Shown here piece by piece: positions 1-7,258 of a DNA stretch of 36,955 bases. This stretch comes from Mariprofundus sp. KV (GTDB lineage Bacteria; Pseudomonadota; Zetaproteobacteria; Mariprofundales; Mariprofundaceae), in assembly GCF_013387475.1 (NCBI RefSeq), contig NZ_VWNB01000016.1, forward strand, positions 1-36,955, read 5' to 3'. The first letter of the stretch is position 1; each line of letters begins with the position of its first letter. The notes beneath the pieces are model-generated. The model had not been told where the DNA came from, did no database searches, and worked only from the letters and a program-made list of their open reading frames with translations. Position numbers and translations under genes: made by a program.

Positions 1-13
1 AACGGATAAACCA

Positions 14-44
14 CCCGATCAAAGCCAATCAGGCGATGATCGGG
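14..44 (-). terminator. Possible terminator hairpin downstream of the porin gene
   Basis: CCCGATCA (14-21) pairs with TGATCGGG (37-44), and an inner GCC/GGC pair extends the stem. On the minus strand the hairpin is followed by TGGTTTAT, a short T-rich stretch. It lies about 70 bases after the stop of the minus-strand porin gene at 113, so it could end the zinc-locus transcript. The T tract is weak and the distance is long, so this is only a candidate. Confidence 0.35.
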
Positions 45-112
45 GGATAAATAAGCAAGTTTGCCAAAATTCGCGCTCGAAACAGGGGCGAGGAAAAATA
101 ATCAGGGGTTAT

Positions 113-1324
113 TCAGAGCATCCCTAGCTGAATGCGCAGACCATAGGCCCAGACGCTGCCATAGACATCCGCAGGTGTTGCTGTTGAAAGGTTGTTGGCA
201 TTGTGGTGATACTGAATATCCGGGCTGATGGCGATCTCATCGGTGATCTGCCAGCGATAGTAGATCTCGGCGACTGTGCTGTTGGCACCGCTGTTTGGTG
301 CCAGTGAGGTTTTATAGTCATTGAGCAGGCCAGAGTGGGCGACACCGGCACCAAAAGCGTGCTGCTCGTTGATACTGTATTCCGTGGAGAGAGAGGCAAA
401 GCTGTTCACACCACCGGTGATATCGGTTTTGCCATTGTTGAAACCGAAACGTGCTGACCATGCGAGATCACCCACTGCGCCATCAATATTCACATAACCG
501 CCAAGCGTACTTTTGTCATTGCCTGCGCCATCATAACGGGCTGCTTCCATGGTGCTGAGCCAACCGCCAACCGTGAGCAGTGAACCATTCTGAGACAGTG
601 GCAGACGCAGCTCAGCCAGAGAGAAGAGTCCTTTTCGCTCACCGGTTGGTGTGTTGCCGAATTTAAACAGCTGGCTGTAGTTGCCACGCGGATTATCGCC
701 CAGGCCGTAGGCATTACCGGACAGGGCGGTGAACTGCAGACCACCCTCTTCACCATAATTGAATACGATGGCCGGGGTGTAGTCGGGAAATGCGATGGTC
801 GGGTTATTTACCAGTGCATCAGCCAGAAACTGAACACCCTCATCATTGGCCGTTGCCGTGGCATCGGCAAAAGCGGTCAGATCCATCACACCGATATTGC
901 TGTTCAGCGCACCAACATCAAAACCGAAGGAGATTTCAGAGAGCTGAATGCGCCCCTTGCCTGCAGGTGTGGCCGCTGTGCCCGCATCGGCATTGGCACC
1001 ACCGACAAGGCTTGATGCCGAGATATCGGCTGTTGAAGCCCCCTCTCCGTAGAGGTGCAGAGTGCCAAAGCCGAGATCGGCATCAATCACCAGATCAAGG
1101 CTGCCAACCAGATCTTTAGTGATATCGCCATTTTTCTTACTGATCTGCTGCCCAACAAAGGTTGAGCCCAGCTCGATGCTGATGCCATCCTCTCCAAACA
1201 TTTCACCTGCGCCAACCGCGTTACTGCCGACCAGCATGGTTGCAGTAAGCGTCAGTATAGGGATTAACCGCTGCTTCCGGGAGGTGGGGCCAGCGGCGTG
1301 CAGTCTGTTATCACCACGTTTCAT
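113..1324 (-). CDS. OprB-like carbohydrate-type outer-membrane porin
   Basis: Predicted 403-residue outer-membrane beta-barrel. The N-terminus has a basic stretch, then a hydrophobic segment (LIPILTLTATMLVG) ending near a small-residue cleavage site (NAVGAG), as expected of a signal peptide. The middle holds a motif typical of OprB-related porins (NNPTIAFPDYTPAIVF followed by FTALSGNAYGLG), and the C-terminus alternates polar and aromatic residues as barrel strands do. The ATG at 1324 is chosen because it gives the shorter leader; a GTG at 1348 would add eight residues, and neither start has a clear ribosome-binding site. It is the last gene of the minus-strand zinc-uptake cluster, 117 bases after znuB, so it could have its own promoter. 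OprB proteins are usually sugar channels; this context suggests general or metal-linked uptake, which is inference. Confidence 0.75.
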   Translation of the reverse strand: MKRGDNRLHAAGPTSRKQRLIPILTLTATMLVGSNAVGAGEMFGEDGISIELGSTFVGQQISKKNGDITKDLVGSLDLVIDADLGFGTLHLYGEGASTADISASSLVGGANADAGTAATPAGKGRIQLSEISFGFDVGALNSNIGVMDLTAFADATATANDEGVQFLADALVNNPTIAFPDYTPAIVFNYGEEGGLQFTALSGNAYGLGDNPRGNYSQLFKFGNTPTGERKGLFSLAELRLPLSQNGSLLTVGGWLSTMEAARYDGAGNDKSTLGGYVNIDGAVGDLAWSARFGFNNGKTDITGGVNSFASLSTEYSINEQHAFGAGVAHSGLLNDYKTSLAPNSGANSTVAEIYYRWQITDEIAISPDIQYHHNANNLSTATPADVYGSVWAYGLRIQLGML

Positions 1325-1441
1325 GGCGCAATCATTAGAATATTTCACGCTGTTTGCAAATCATGGCCTAGCTCTGGTTGATTCAGATATCAGACTCCGC
1401 TCTTATTCTAACGGCCTCCTGATTCAGCAAGCAGCCTGAAT

Positions 1442-2179
1442 TCAGGAGTTTTCTCTGTTGATCGATGTTGAAATACCGCGCCAGAGCAGCGCTATTGCAG
1501 CAAGAAAGACAACAACGGCCGATGAGGGTGGGTAATCGAAGTAGTTGGAGAAGAGGAGGCCACACACACTCGCAATAGCAGAAATGACCACCGCCAGTAG
1601 TGCAGACCCATTCTTGCCATCTCGCCAGACCGCAAGCCCCGGCATCACCAGCATGGCAAAGACCAGAATCACACCCACCGCATAGATGGCAGGCACCACC
1701 GCAACTGCGAGTGCGCCGTAGAAAGCCACGCGCCCACCATAACTGTCCCTCCTACCCAGTTTCGAAAGAAGTAGTGCAGCAATGCCAGCGATGGCAATAA
1801 TTGCCAGTTCAACCTCATTGACACCAAGCACGCTACCAAAGAGCAGCTCCATCATCTGCCCTTCGGCATGAGGCATCATCGCAAGAATCATCATGCCGAG
1901 TGAGGCAGCCAGGGCATACAGTGCGCCCATTACCGCCTCTTTCGGCAGATCACTCTCTTCAGACAGGGTTGCAATAAGCAGCACAGTTACTGCAGTAACT
2001 ACGCCTGCAAACAGCATGCCGTTAGCATCCATAGCCATGCCTATGGCGTAACCGACCGCCGCCACCTGCGCTAAAGCCAGATCGATAAAGATTACCCGGC
2101 GATGCAGAATCTTCTGACCCAGCAATGGCAGGAACAGAGAGACCAGCAAACAGGCGGCAAGGCTAAACCAGAGTATCAT
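1442..2179 (-). CDS. znuB: Zinc/manganese-type ABC transporter permease (ZnuB family)
   Basis: A 245-residue polytopic membrane protein of the ABC-3 permease family, which forms the inner-membrane channel for Zn or Mn import. It is nearly all hydrophobic segments. The cytoplasmic stretch LHRRVIFIDLALAQVAAVG near residues 26-45 matches the conserved part of this family ahead of its ATPase-coupling loop, and the length is close to the usual 260-280. The start codon lies three bases after the znuA stop and has an AGGGG-type ribosome-binding site, so the two genes are co-transcribed. The ATPase partner (znuC) is not next to it, nor anywhere in this window. Metal specificity cannot be read from the permease; zinc is inferred from the neighbours. 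Confidence 0.88.
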   Translation of the reverse strand: MILWFSLAACLLVSLFLPLLGQKILHRRVIFIDLALAQVAAVGYAIGMAMDANGMLFAGVVTAVTVLLIATLSEESDLPKEAVMGALYALAASLGMMILAMMPHAEGQMMELLFGSVLGVNEVELAIIAIAGIAALLLSKLGRRDSYGGRVAFYGALAVAVVPAIYAVGVILVFAMLVMPGLAVWRDGKNGSALLAVVISAIASVCGLLFSNYFDYPPSSAVVVFLAAIALLWRGISTSINRENS

Positions 2180-2182
2180 GTT

Positions 2183-3070
2183 TTAATCCCCTGACGCTTT
2201 CTGAAGCAACATATCTATCAGCTGGATATAACCCTCTGAACCATGCCCCTCATTCGCATCCGGCATCGGGATAAGGGGTGCACCCGAAAGTTGGGCTATT
2301 CGCTTTGCCACACGTCCAACATGATAAGGCTCAACCCATAGCTGCCTGACCCCTTCTGCTTTTACCCTGCTCACCAGTGAATCCAGATGCGCGGGTGATG
2401 CTTCCACGCCCGGCTTGGGCTCAATGAAACCGATCACCGGAATGGCAAAGCGTTCACTAAAGTAGCGGTAGGATTCGTGATAACTCACCACTGGCGAAGC
2501 ATTGCTAAATCGAGATTTCCAGGCTGCCGTCATCTCATGCAGACGAGAGGCAAAAGCTGCAGCACGCTGTCTGTAGTTATCGCCATTCGCCGGATCAATT
2601 GTCGCAAGGCGATCAGCCAGAGCTATGGCAACCTGTGATCCACGAATCGGATCAAGCCACCAGTGCGGATTGCCTTCAGGATGCACATCGCCCATTGAGC
2701 GATCAACACCAGCCTTAGCACCGAGCACGTCGATAACCGATGCCCCCTCGAAATAGCCTGAAGCTCCGGGACGGATGGTCTGGTTACGCGCCACCTCTAT
2801 CAGTGACGGCAGCCAACCCGACTCCAAGGCAAGGCCTGCAGAGAAAAGCAGATCGGCACGCGCAAGGTGACGTGCCAGTGTCGGTTTGGGCGGCACAAAG
2901 TGAGGATCCTGCCCCACTCTGGCCAGGACCTTTACCTCGCCATCCTCACCGGCCACCGTTTCAGCTATCTGCCCCAGTGCCGGCAGTGTGGCAACTATCT
3001 GCAGCTCTGCATGGCTGATTACAGGAAACAGGAGCAGCAGAACAAGGATTGAGCGTTTTAGAAATGTCAT
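2183..3070 (-). CDS. znuA: Zinc-type ABC transporter periplasmic substrate-binding protein (ZnuA-like)
   Basis: A 295-residue cluster A-I metal-binding protein that would capture Zn (or Mn) in the periplasm and pass it to the permease. A signal peptide (SILVLLLLFPVISHA) precedes the mature domain. Likely ligands are in the usual places: His in GQDPHFVPPKP, His in GNPHWWLDP, His in VSYHESYRYF and an acidic residue in IPMPDANEGH. The long His-rich loop of many ZnuA proteins is absent; only short His-containing stretches such as DVHPEGNPH are seen. A strong AGGAGA ribosome-binding site sits before the ATG at 3070. The upstream outer-membrane gene ends ten bases away and znuB follows after three. 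Family assignment is firm; zinc over manganese is inference. Confidence 0.88.
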   Translation of the reverse strand: MTFLKRSILVLLLLFPVISHAELQIVATLPALGQIAETVAGEDGEVKVLARVGQDPHFVPPKPTLARHLARADLLFSAGLALESGWLPSLIEVARNQTIRPGASGYFEGASVIDVLGAKAGVDRSMGDVHPEGNPHWWLDPIRGSQVAIALADRLATIDPANGDNYRQRAAAFASRLHEMTAAWKSRFSNASPVVSYHESYRYFSERFAIPVIGFIEPKPGVEASPAHLDSLVSRVKAEGVRQLWVEPYHVGRVAKRIAQLSGAPLIPMPDANEGHGSEGYIQLIDMLLQKASGD

Positions 3071-3079
3071 CTGATTCTC

Positions 3080-4330
3080 CTAATAGGGGTGTGCGCCGTG
3101 TGGACCAATGGCCACAACCCAGCGCAGATACCATGCATTCGCATTTCCTCCTGCAGCGATCCCCAGATCACCTGCCACCTCAGCCAGCGCATTGCGAGTA
3201 TGTTTATACTGCAGAGTAAAACTCTGAAACTCACTGAACGTCCATACCAGGCCTGCCGATATTGCACTCTCCTTCAACCAGCCAGCTGTTGCCGGAACAT
3301 ACTCCCGGGAGTAATCAAAGCGTGAGAAGAGATGCCAGTTACGATTCAACGAGACTGTTGCCAGCAGATAACTACCATCGTTAATTGCCGTTGAGACACC
3401 TGTACCCTGCTCTTGCCAGCGACGAAGCCATTCGCCTTCCAGTGAAAATCCGGCATGAGCAAGGTTCTGGTGTTTGATGGCAAAGTGGCCACCGCCTATA
3501 CGTGTCATCGAGCCCGTTGTCGCAATACCATTTTTACCCTGAACATAGTTAGCACCCAATTCAAACGTAGCACTATCACCGATATCCCAGAGGCCTGTCC
3601 AACGAGCCAGAGCCGCATACTGAGCGGAGCCTGTCGGGTCGAACGCAACATCATTTTCGGTAGAAAAGAATCCGCTCGTCAGTGTCTGTACTGAATCGCC
3701 GATGAAGATTGGTTTATCCAACAGAACTCCATCTCCGATAAATATCTCTGGTCCAAAGAGATTAACCAACCCATTGGGACGATCAGCATAAATCAATACA
3801 TGCGGATGCATTTCGTTAACCCGTCCGACGGGCAGGAACTTGCGCCCTGCACGCAGATTCACTCCCCACGGCAGGTAGGCAGTAATAAAGCCCTCTTCAA
3901 CTGCCATGCCGCCATTGGCAGCGGTAACGGTCACATCGAGTCGTGCATGCGAATCGATATTGGCACCAAAGATAAATTCAGCTTCGGAGAGCGGTAGAAA
4001 ACTACTGCTACGCACACCGCCATCGCCGCGGATACGTTGACCGGTGAAGTTTCCAATCACCGAAATGGATGGGTTACCGCTGTTTTCAGCTGTAGCGGTA
4101 CGAGCTGACTTGCGTACTTCATTTGAGGATGCGGAAGCTGCTGCCTCTTCTGTATTTTCTGCCTGAGATGCAGCAACGGGAGCCTCCTTATTGGTGGTTT
4201 CCAGTTGTTCAATGCGGTCCATGAGTTGCTGAACCTGATTTTTCAATGCTTCCAGTTCACTGGCCGCATAAGCGTTGCTGCTGACCAGAATGGCCGCAGC
4301 AAACACCGCACGTTTAAGTGCATGTTTCAT
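3080..4330 (-). CDS. Zinc-locus outer-membrane barrel protein with N-terminal coiled coil
   Basis: A 416-residue predicted outer-membrane protein. Residues 1-22 are a signal peptide (ending NAYAA). Residues 24-45 form a short heptad-like coiled coil (LEALKNQVQQLMDRIEQLE), and an Ala/Glu/Ser-rich linker follows to about residue 85. The rest is barrel-like and begins with ISVIGNFTGQRI. The stretch GRKFLPVGRVNEMHPH resembles a motif of a protein family commonly found beside ZnuA-type genes and annotated as zinc-regulated outer-membrane proteins. There is no TonB plug domain. The gene directly precedes znuA and has an AGGAG site upstream. It probably brings metal, or a metal complex, across the outer membrane; this is inferred from position and family resemblance, not from known chemistry. 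Confidence 0.75.
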   Translation of the reverse strand: MKHALKRAVFAAAILVSSNAYAASELEALKNQVQQLMDRIEQLETTNKEAPVAASQAENTEEAAASASSNEVRKSARTATAENSGNPSISVIGNFTGQRIRGDGGVRSSSFLPLSEAEFIFGANIDSHARLDVTVTAANGGMAVEEGFITAYLPWGVNLRAGRKFLPVGRVNEMHPHVLIYADRPNGLVNLFGPEIFIGDGVLLDKPIFIGDSVQTLTSGFFSTENDVAFDPTGSAQYAALARWTGLWDIGDSATFELGANYVQGKNGIATTGSMTRIGGGHFAIKHQNLAHAGFSLEGEWLRRWQEQGTGVSTAINDGSYLLATVSLNRNWHLFSRFDYSREYVPATAGWLKESAISAGLVWTFSEFQSFTLQYKHTRNALAEVAGDLGIAAGGNANAWYLRWVVAIGPHGAHPY

Positions 4331-4380
4331 AATAAATCTCCTAATTTGTTTTGATTACGCCACTAAAGACGAGGTTGGGA

Positions 4381-4659
4381 TTAGGAGTAGATAGGGGGGG
4401 CTCGGATAGGAGTTGCTGATCGCGTGGCCGCAACTGTAATTGACTGTTTAGAGACCGCCGATGTGATATCGGAGAGGTCTAATGATTGGGTTGGAGCTAC
4501 TGAGACTGCTGCACTGTGAGACGTAACATCTTCAAGATCACAGCTGACACATGCACTCTCAAGCGCATGCAGACCACTCTCATGGCTATGTAGAGAGCCA
4601 ACTGAGAAGAGGCATACCGCAATCGCCAGCATGGAGAGCATCCACTGCATACGACGCAT
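4381..4659 (-). CDS. Small exported Cys/His protein (DUF2946-like)
   Basis: A 92-residue protein beginning with a signal peptide (MLSMLAIAVCLFSVGSLHSH). The next stretch holds several His residues and a CxxC motif (HESGLHALESACVSCDLED), and the low-complexity Ser/Ala/Thr tail ends in RAPPIYS. This layout (leader, His, CxxC, R-x-PP end) resembles the DUF2946 group often found in metal loci. An in-frame ATG at 4710 overlaps the lipB stop (ATGA) and would give 109 residues. I prefer 4659 because the leader starts cleanly there and a GGGG stretch precedes it. It lies between lipB and the zinc outer-membrane gene. A periplasmic metal-binding or metal-handling role is inferred; no function is established. 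Confidence 0.6.
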   Translation of the reverse strand: MRRMQWMLSMLAIAVCLFSVGSLHSHESGLHALESACVSCDLEDVTSHSAAVSVAPTQSLDLSDITSAVSKQSITVAATRSATPIRAPPIYS

Positions 4660-4706
4660 GAGGTTGACCCCATGTAAGCTGACTTCACTCCATTGCATGG
4701 TCGCAA

Positions 4707-5315
4707 TCATCGAAACAATTCAATCATTTTGCAAATCACAGCTTCAACATCTGCCCGATCTGCTTCGACACCCAGCTGCCACATCGAGGTGACAGGGCTA
4801 TCGCTCATGCCACAGGCAACGATACCGGCGAAGTGGTTGAGGTTGGGATTAATATTCAGGGCAATGCCGTGGTAGGTGATCCATTTGCGGCAGCGTACAC
4901 CCACTGCGGCGATCTTGTTGCCATCCACCCAGACACCGATACCGCGCTTATCACGTGTGGCCGCGATACCGAACCCGGCAAGTGTGCGAATCACCATCTC
5001 CTCCAGTCGCCAGACATGCCTGTGCAGATCCTGCTCATCTCTCTGATCGGCAATGACATAACAGATAAGCTGGCCGGGACCGTGGTAGGTCACTTCGCCA
5101 CCACGCCCTGTCGGGTAAACTTCAATGGCTTCGCCATCAACATCACGACTTAACACGTCCGCTTCAGATCCTGATGAGCCGATGGTATAGATCGGCGGAT
5201 GCTCGGTGAGGATCAGTGAGGGTTCCGATTCTCCAGCCAGAACAGCAGCCACAAGCGCCTCCTGCTCAGCCAGCGAATCGGGGTAAAGCTGCCTTTGATG
5301 GCGGATAACCTGCAT
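4707..5315 (-). CDS. lipB: Octanoyl-[acyl-carrier-protein]:protein N-octanoyltransferase (LipB)
   Basis: Transfers octanoate from acyl carrier protein to lipoyl domains of 2-oxoacid dehydrogenases and the glycine cleavage H protein, the first step of endogenous lipoate synthesis in the cytoplasm. At 202 residues it has the usual LipB length. The family signature RGGEVTYHGPGQLICY is intact, and the catalytic Lys (about 134, in GNKIAAVGVR) and the acyl-carrying Cys (about 168, in ACGMSDSPVTS) are both present. Its ATG overlaps the stop of the upstream DUF481 gene (TGATG), so translation is probably coupled. The partner gene lipA is not in the window. Confidence 0.95.
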   Translation of the reverse strand: MQVIRHQRQLYPDSLAEQEALVAAVLAGESEPSLILTEHPPIYTIGSSGSEADVLSRDVDGEAIEVYPTGRGGEVTYHGPGQLICYVIADQRDEQDLHRHVWRLEEMVIRTLAGFGIAATRDKRGIGVWVDGNKIAAVGVRCRKWITYHGIALNINPNLNHFAGIVACGMSDSPVTSMWQLGVEADRADVEAVICKMIELFR

Positions 5316-6061
5316 CAGAAGCGAAGCTCCAGACCGGTTTTATAACTTATGTCGGTATCCTTGATGGTCGCCGGGGGCCGCGAATCGTTGGCTATTTCGA
5401 CCGCAAGCTTCAGATCGAGAGTGTCGGTAAGGGACAGGCTCACGGCCACATCATCAAGCAGGCGAAAATCAGCCGGATCTCTCCATGCCGGCTGGTAGTA
5501 GAGCGTATTCTGCAGGCGGACCCGCTCATTCAAGGCATAATAGAGGGAGATATAGCTGTTGCCACGCCAGAGGCTGGTGACAGGTTCATTGGCAGCAGCC
5601 TTTAGCTCTTCACGCTCAATGAAGGAGCCCAGCCCGATTGCCAGCGAAAGACCTCCCTGCTGTTGCGACCAGCGCAGGCCACCACCAAGCAGCGTGCGCA
5701 GCTTCAGAAGGGCGAACTCATTCTGTTGAGCCTGTCCGAAAAGCTCCGCATCCCATGTCCTATCAAGGGCATAACGGTGGCGCAGGTGGGCGAATGATTT
5801 GTTGGTATCACGCACGCCACGGCTTTTGCCATAGGCGTGGCTGGCTACGAACATGTTGGTGTGGGGGCCATGCCTCCAGAGCAGGCGCCCGCTCGCTTCA
5901 CCGGCCACTTTTTCACTATTACCGGAACTGCCGCTGACAGAGAACCCGAATTTGCCGCCAAAACCCTCCGCATCGACGGAGAGATCAAGGTCCTCGGCAT
6001 TAATGATCGCCCAGGCCTGCGCCGGGGTAAAAAGCAGGAAGAGAATGATGATAATTTGCAT
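5315..6061 (-). CDS. DUF481-family outer-membrane protein
   Basis: A 248-residue predicted outer-membrane beta-barrel of the DUF481 (YdiY-like, salt-stress-induced) type. A short leader (FLLFTPAQAWA) is followed by repeated amphipathic strands, beginning with GKFGFSVSGSSGNSE, a typical start for this family. Strand pairs such as RLLWRHGP and HLRHRYALD continue to the end, and the last residue is Phe, as in many barrels. It is the first gene of the minus-strand run and starts within the region shared with the divergent xseB promoter. Its stop overlaps the lipB start. The biological role of DUF481 proteins is poorly known, so only location and fold are proposed. Confidence 0.75.
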   Translation of the reverse strand: MQIIIILFLLFTPAQAWAIINAEDLDLSVDAEGFGGKFGFSVSGSSGNSEKVAGEASGRLLWRHGPHTNMFVASHAYGKSRGVRDTNKSFAHLRHRYALDRTWDAELFGQAQQNEFALLKLRTLLGGGLRWSQQQGGLSLAIGLGSFIEREELKAAANEPVTSLWRGNSYISLYYALNERVRLQNTLYYQPAWRDPADFRLLDDVAVSLSLTDTLDLKLAVEIANDSRPPATIKDTDISYKTGLELRF

Positions 6062-6089
6062 GTGCGAAGCCTAGCTGCGCTCCTGCACG

Positions 6090-6117
6090 TTGACCAAGCC
6101 TCATTGCCTCCTAGAAT
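6090..6117 (+). promoter_or_regulatory. Sigma-70-type promoter for xseB-ispA-dxs
   Basis: TTGACC (6090-6095) and TAGAAT (6112-6117) are separated by 16 bases and match the -35 and -10 consensus at five of six positions each. Transcription would start near 6124, about 29 bases before the GTG of xseB. This position rules out the upstream in-frame ATG at 6090 as the xseB start. Confidence 0.65.
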
Positions 6118-6152
6118 CAGCAATTCCCTTCCGGGAAAAGGAGCGGCCAGTT

Positions 6153-6368
6153 GTGAGCAGCAAGACCGAAACAGACCAACTCTCATTCGAACAGGCACTG
6201 GAGCAGATGACGCTGCTGGTTGAGAAACTGGAGTCTGGTGAACTGCCTCTGGAAGAGAGCGTGGCCGCATTCGAGCAGGGCGTGAAACTATCCCGCCGCT
6301 GCGAATCACTACTGGATAAAGCCGAACAGCGTCTGCAGGTACTCAATAGTAGCGAAGACGCTGGCTGA
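6153..6368 (+). CDS. xseB: Exodeoxyribonuclease VII small subunit
   Basis: A 71-residue helical protein that binds the large subunit XseA to form exonuclease VII, which degrades single-stranded DNA in mismatch repair and DNA processing. The family core is clear: [20 protein letters not shown], then [13 protein letters not shown] and a final helix with [11 protein letters not shown]. The start is the GTG at 6153, nine bases after a good AAGGAG site; the ATG at 6090 overlaps the promoter. The stop overlaps the ispA start (TGATG). The order xseB-ispA-dxs is a well known proteobacterial arrangement. Confidence 0.93.
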   Translation: MSSKTETDQLSFEQALEQMTLLVEKLESGELPLEESVAAFEQGVKLSRRCESLLDKAEQRLQVLNSSEDAG

Positions 6369-7258
6369 TGCAGGCTCCTGTTTTTCTTGCTGCGCATGCC
6401 TCGCATGTCGAAAAAGCACTTATCAACACACTGGATGCCCGCTCATCTGTCGTAGCCGAACGGCTGCTGGAAGCGATGGGTTACAGCCTGCTTGCCGGTG
6501 GCAAACGGGTACGCCCCGGACTGGTGGTTGAGTGTTTTCTCGCCTGTGGTGGCACAGATATCGCAGCAACCATGCCTGCTGCGATGGCCATCGAGTGCAT
6601 CCACACCTACTCACTGATTCATGATGACCTGCCCTGCATGGATGATGATGACCTGCGCCGTGGCAATCCTACCTGCCACAAAAAGTTTGATGAGGCGACG
6701 GCGGTACTGGCTGCCGATGCGCTACAGGCACTGGCTTTTGAGCTGCTTGCAACCTCTGATGCCCCGGCCGATCTACGCTGTGAACTGATCCGCACGCTTG
6801 CCATCGCTTCGGGATGCCAGGGCATGGTTGGTGGGCAGATGCTCGATATCCAGAGTGAGAGCAGTGGCTCGGATATCGACATTCTTGCTGTGGAGCGCAT
6901 CCACCTGCATAAAACAGGCGCCCTGCTGCGCTGGTGTTGTGAAGCCGGCGCCCTGCTGGCCGAAGCCAGTGCAGAGCAGTTTGAAGCCTGCTCCCGTTAT
7001 GGCAAAGCGGTCGGTCTGCTTTTCCAGATCGCTGATGATATCCTCGACGTGACCGCCAGCTCCGATAAACTGGGCAAAAGTGCAGGCAAAGATGAAGCCC
7101 AGAACAAGGCAACCTATGTATCACTGATGGGGCTGACCCGGGCTCGCGAACTGGCTGATGAGATGCGCGAACTGGCCATCAATGCCTGCGAACCCCTGCA
7201 TGATAACGGCCTCCAGCTACAGGCGCTGGCCAACTATATTCTGGAGCGTGAGAGCTGA
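6368..7258 (+). CDS. ispA: (2E,6E)-farnesyl diphosphate synthase
   Basis: Condenses isopentenyl and dimethylallyl/geranyl diphosphate to farnesyl diphosphate, the C15 precursor of ubiquinone, undecaprenyl carrier and other isoprenoids. The 296-residue protein has GGKRVRP (44-50), the first Asp-rich motif DDLPCMDD (86-93) and the second Asp-rich motif DDILD (223-227), which hold Mg-diphosphate. The four-residue spacing in the first Asp-rich motif fits bacterial short-chain synthases. Its ATG overlaps the xseB stop and its stop overlaps the dxs start. A geranylgeranyl product cannot be excluded from sequence alone, but the operon position favours IspA. Confidence 0.94.
   Translation: MQAPVFLAAHASHVEKALINTLDARSSVVAERLLEAMGYSLLAGGKRVRPGLVVECFLACGGTDIAATMPAAMAIECIHTYSLIHDDLPCMDDDDLRRGNPTCHKKFDEATAVLAADALQALAFELLATSDAPADLRCELIRTLAIASGCQGMVGGQMLDIQSESSGSDIDILAVERIHLHKTGALLRWCCEAGALLAEASAEQFEACSRYGKAVGLLFQIADDILDVTASSDKLGKSAGKDEAQNKATYVSLMGLTRARELADEMRELAINACEPLHDNGLQLQALANYILERES

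Noticed and set aside
6090-6152. Upstream ATG start for xseB
   Set aside because: It would place the start codon in the -35 element of a good promoter; the GTG at 6153 has a clear ribosome-binding site.
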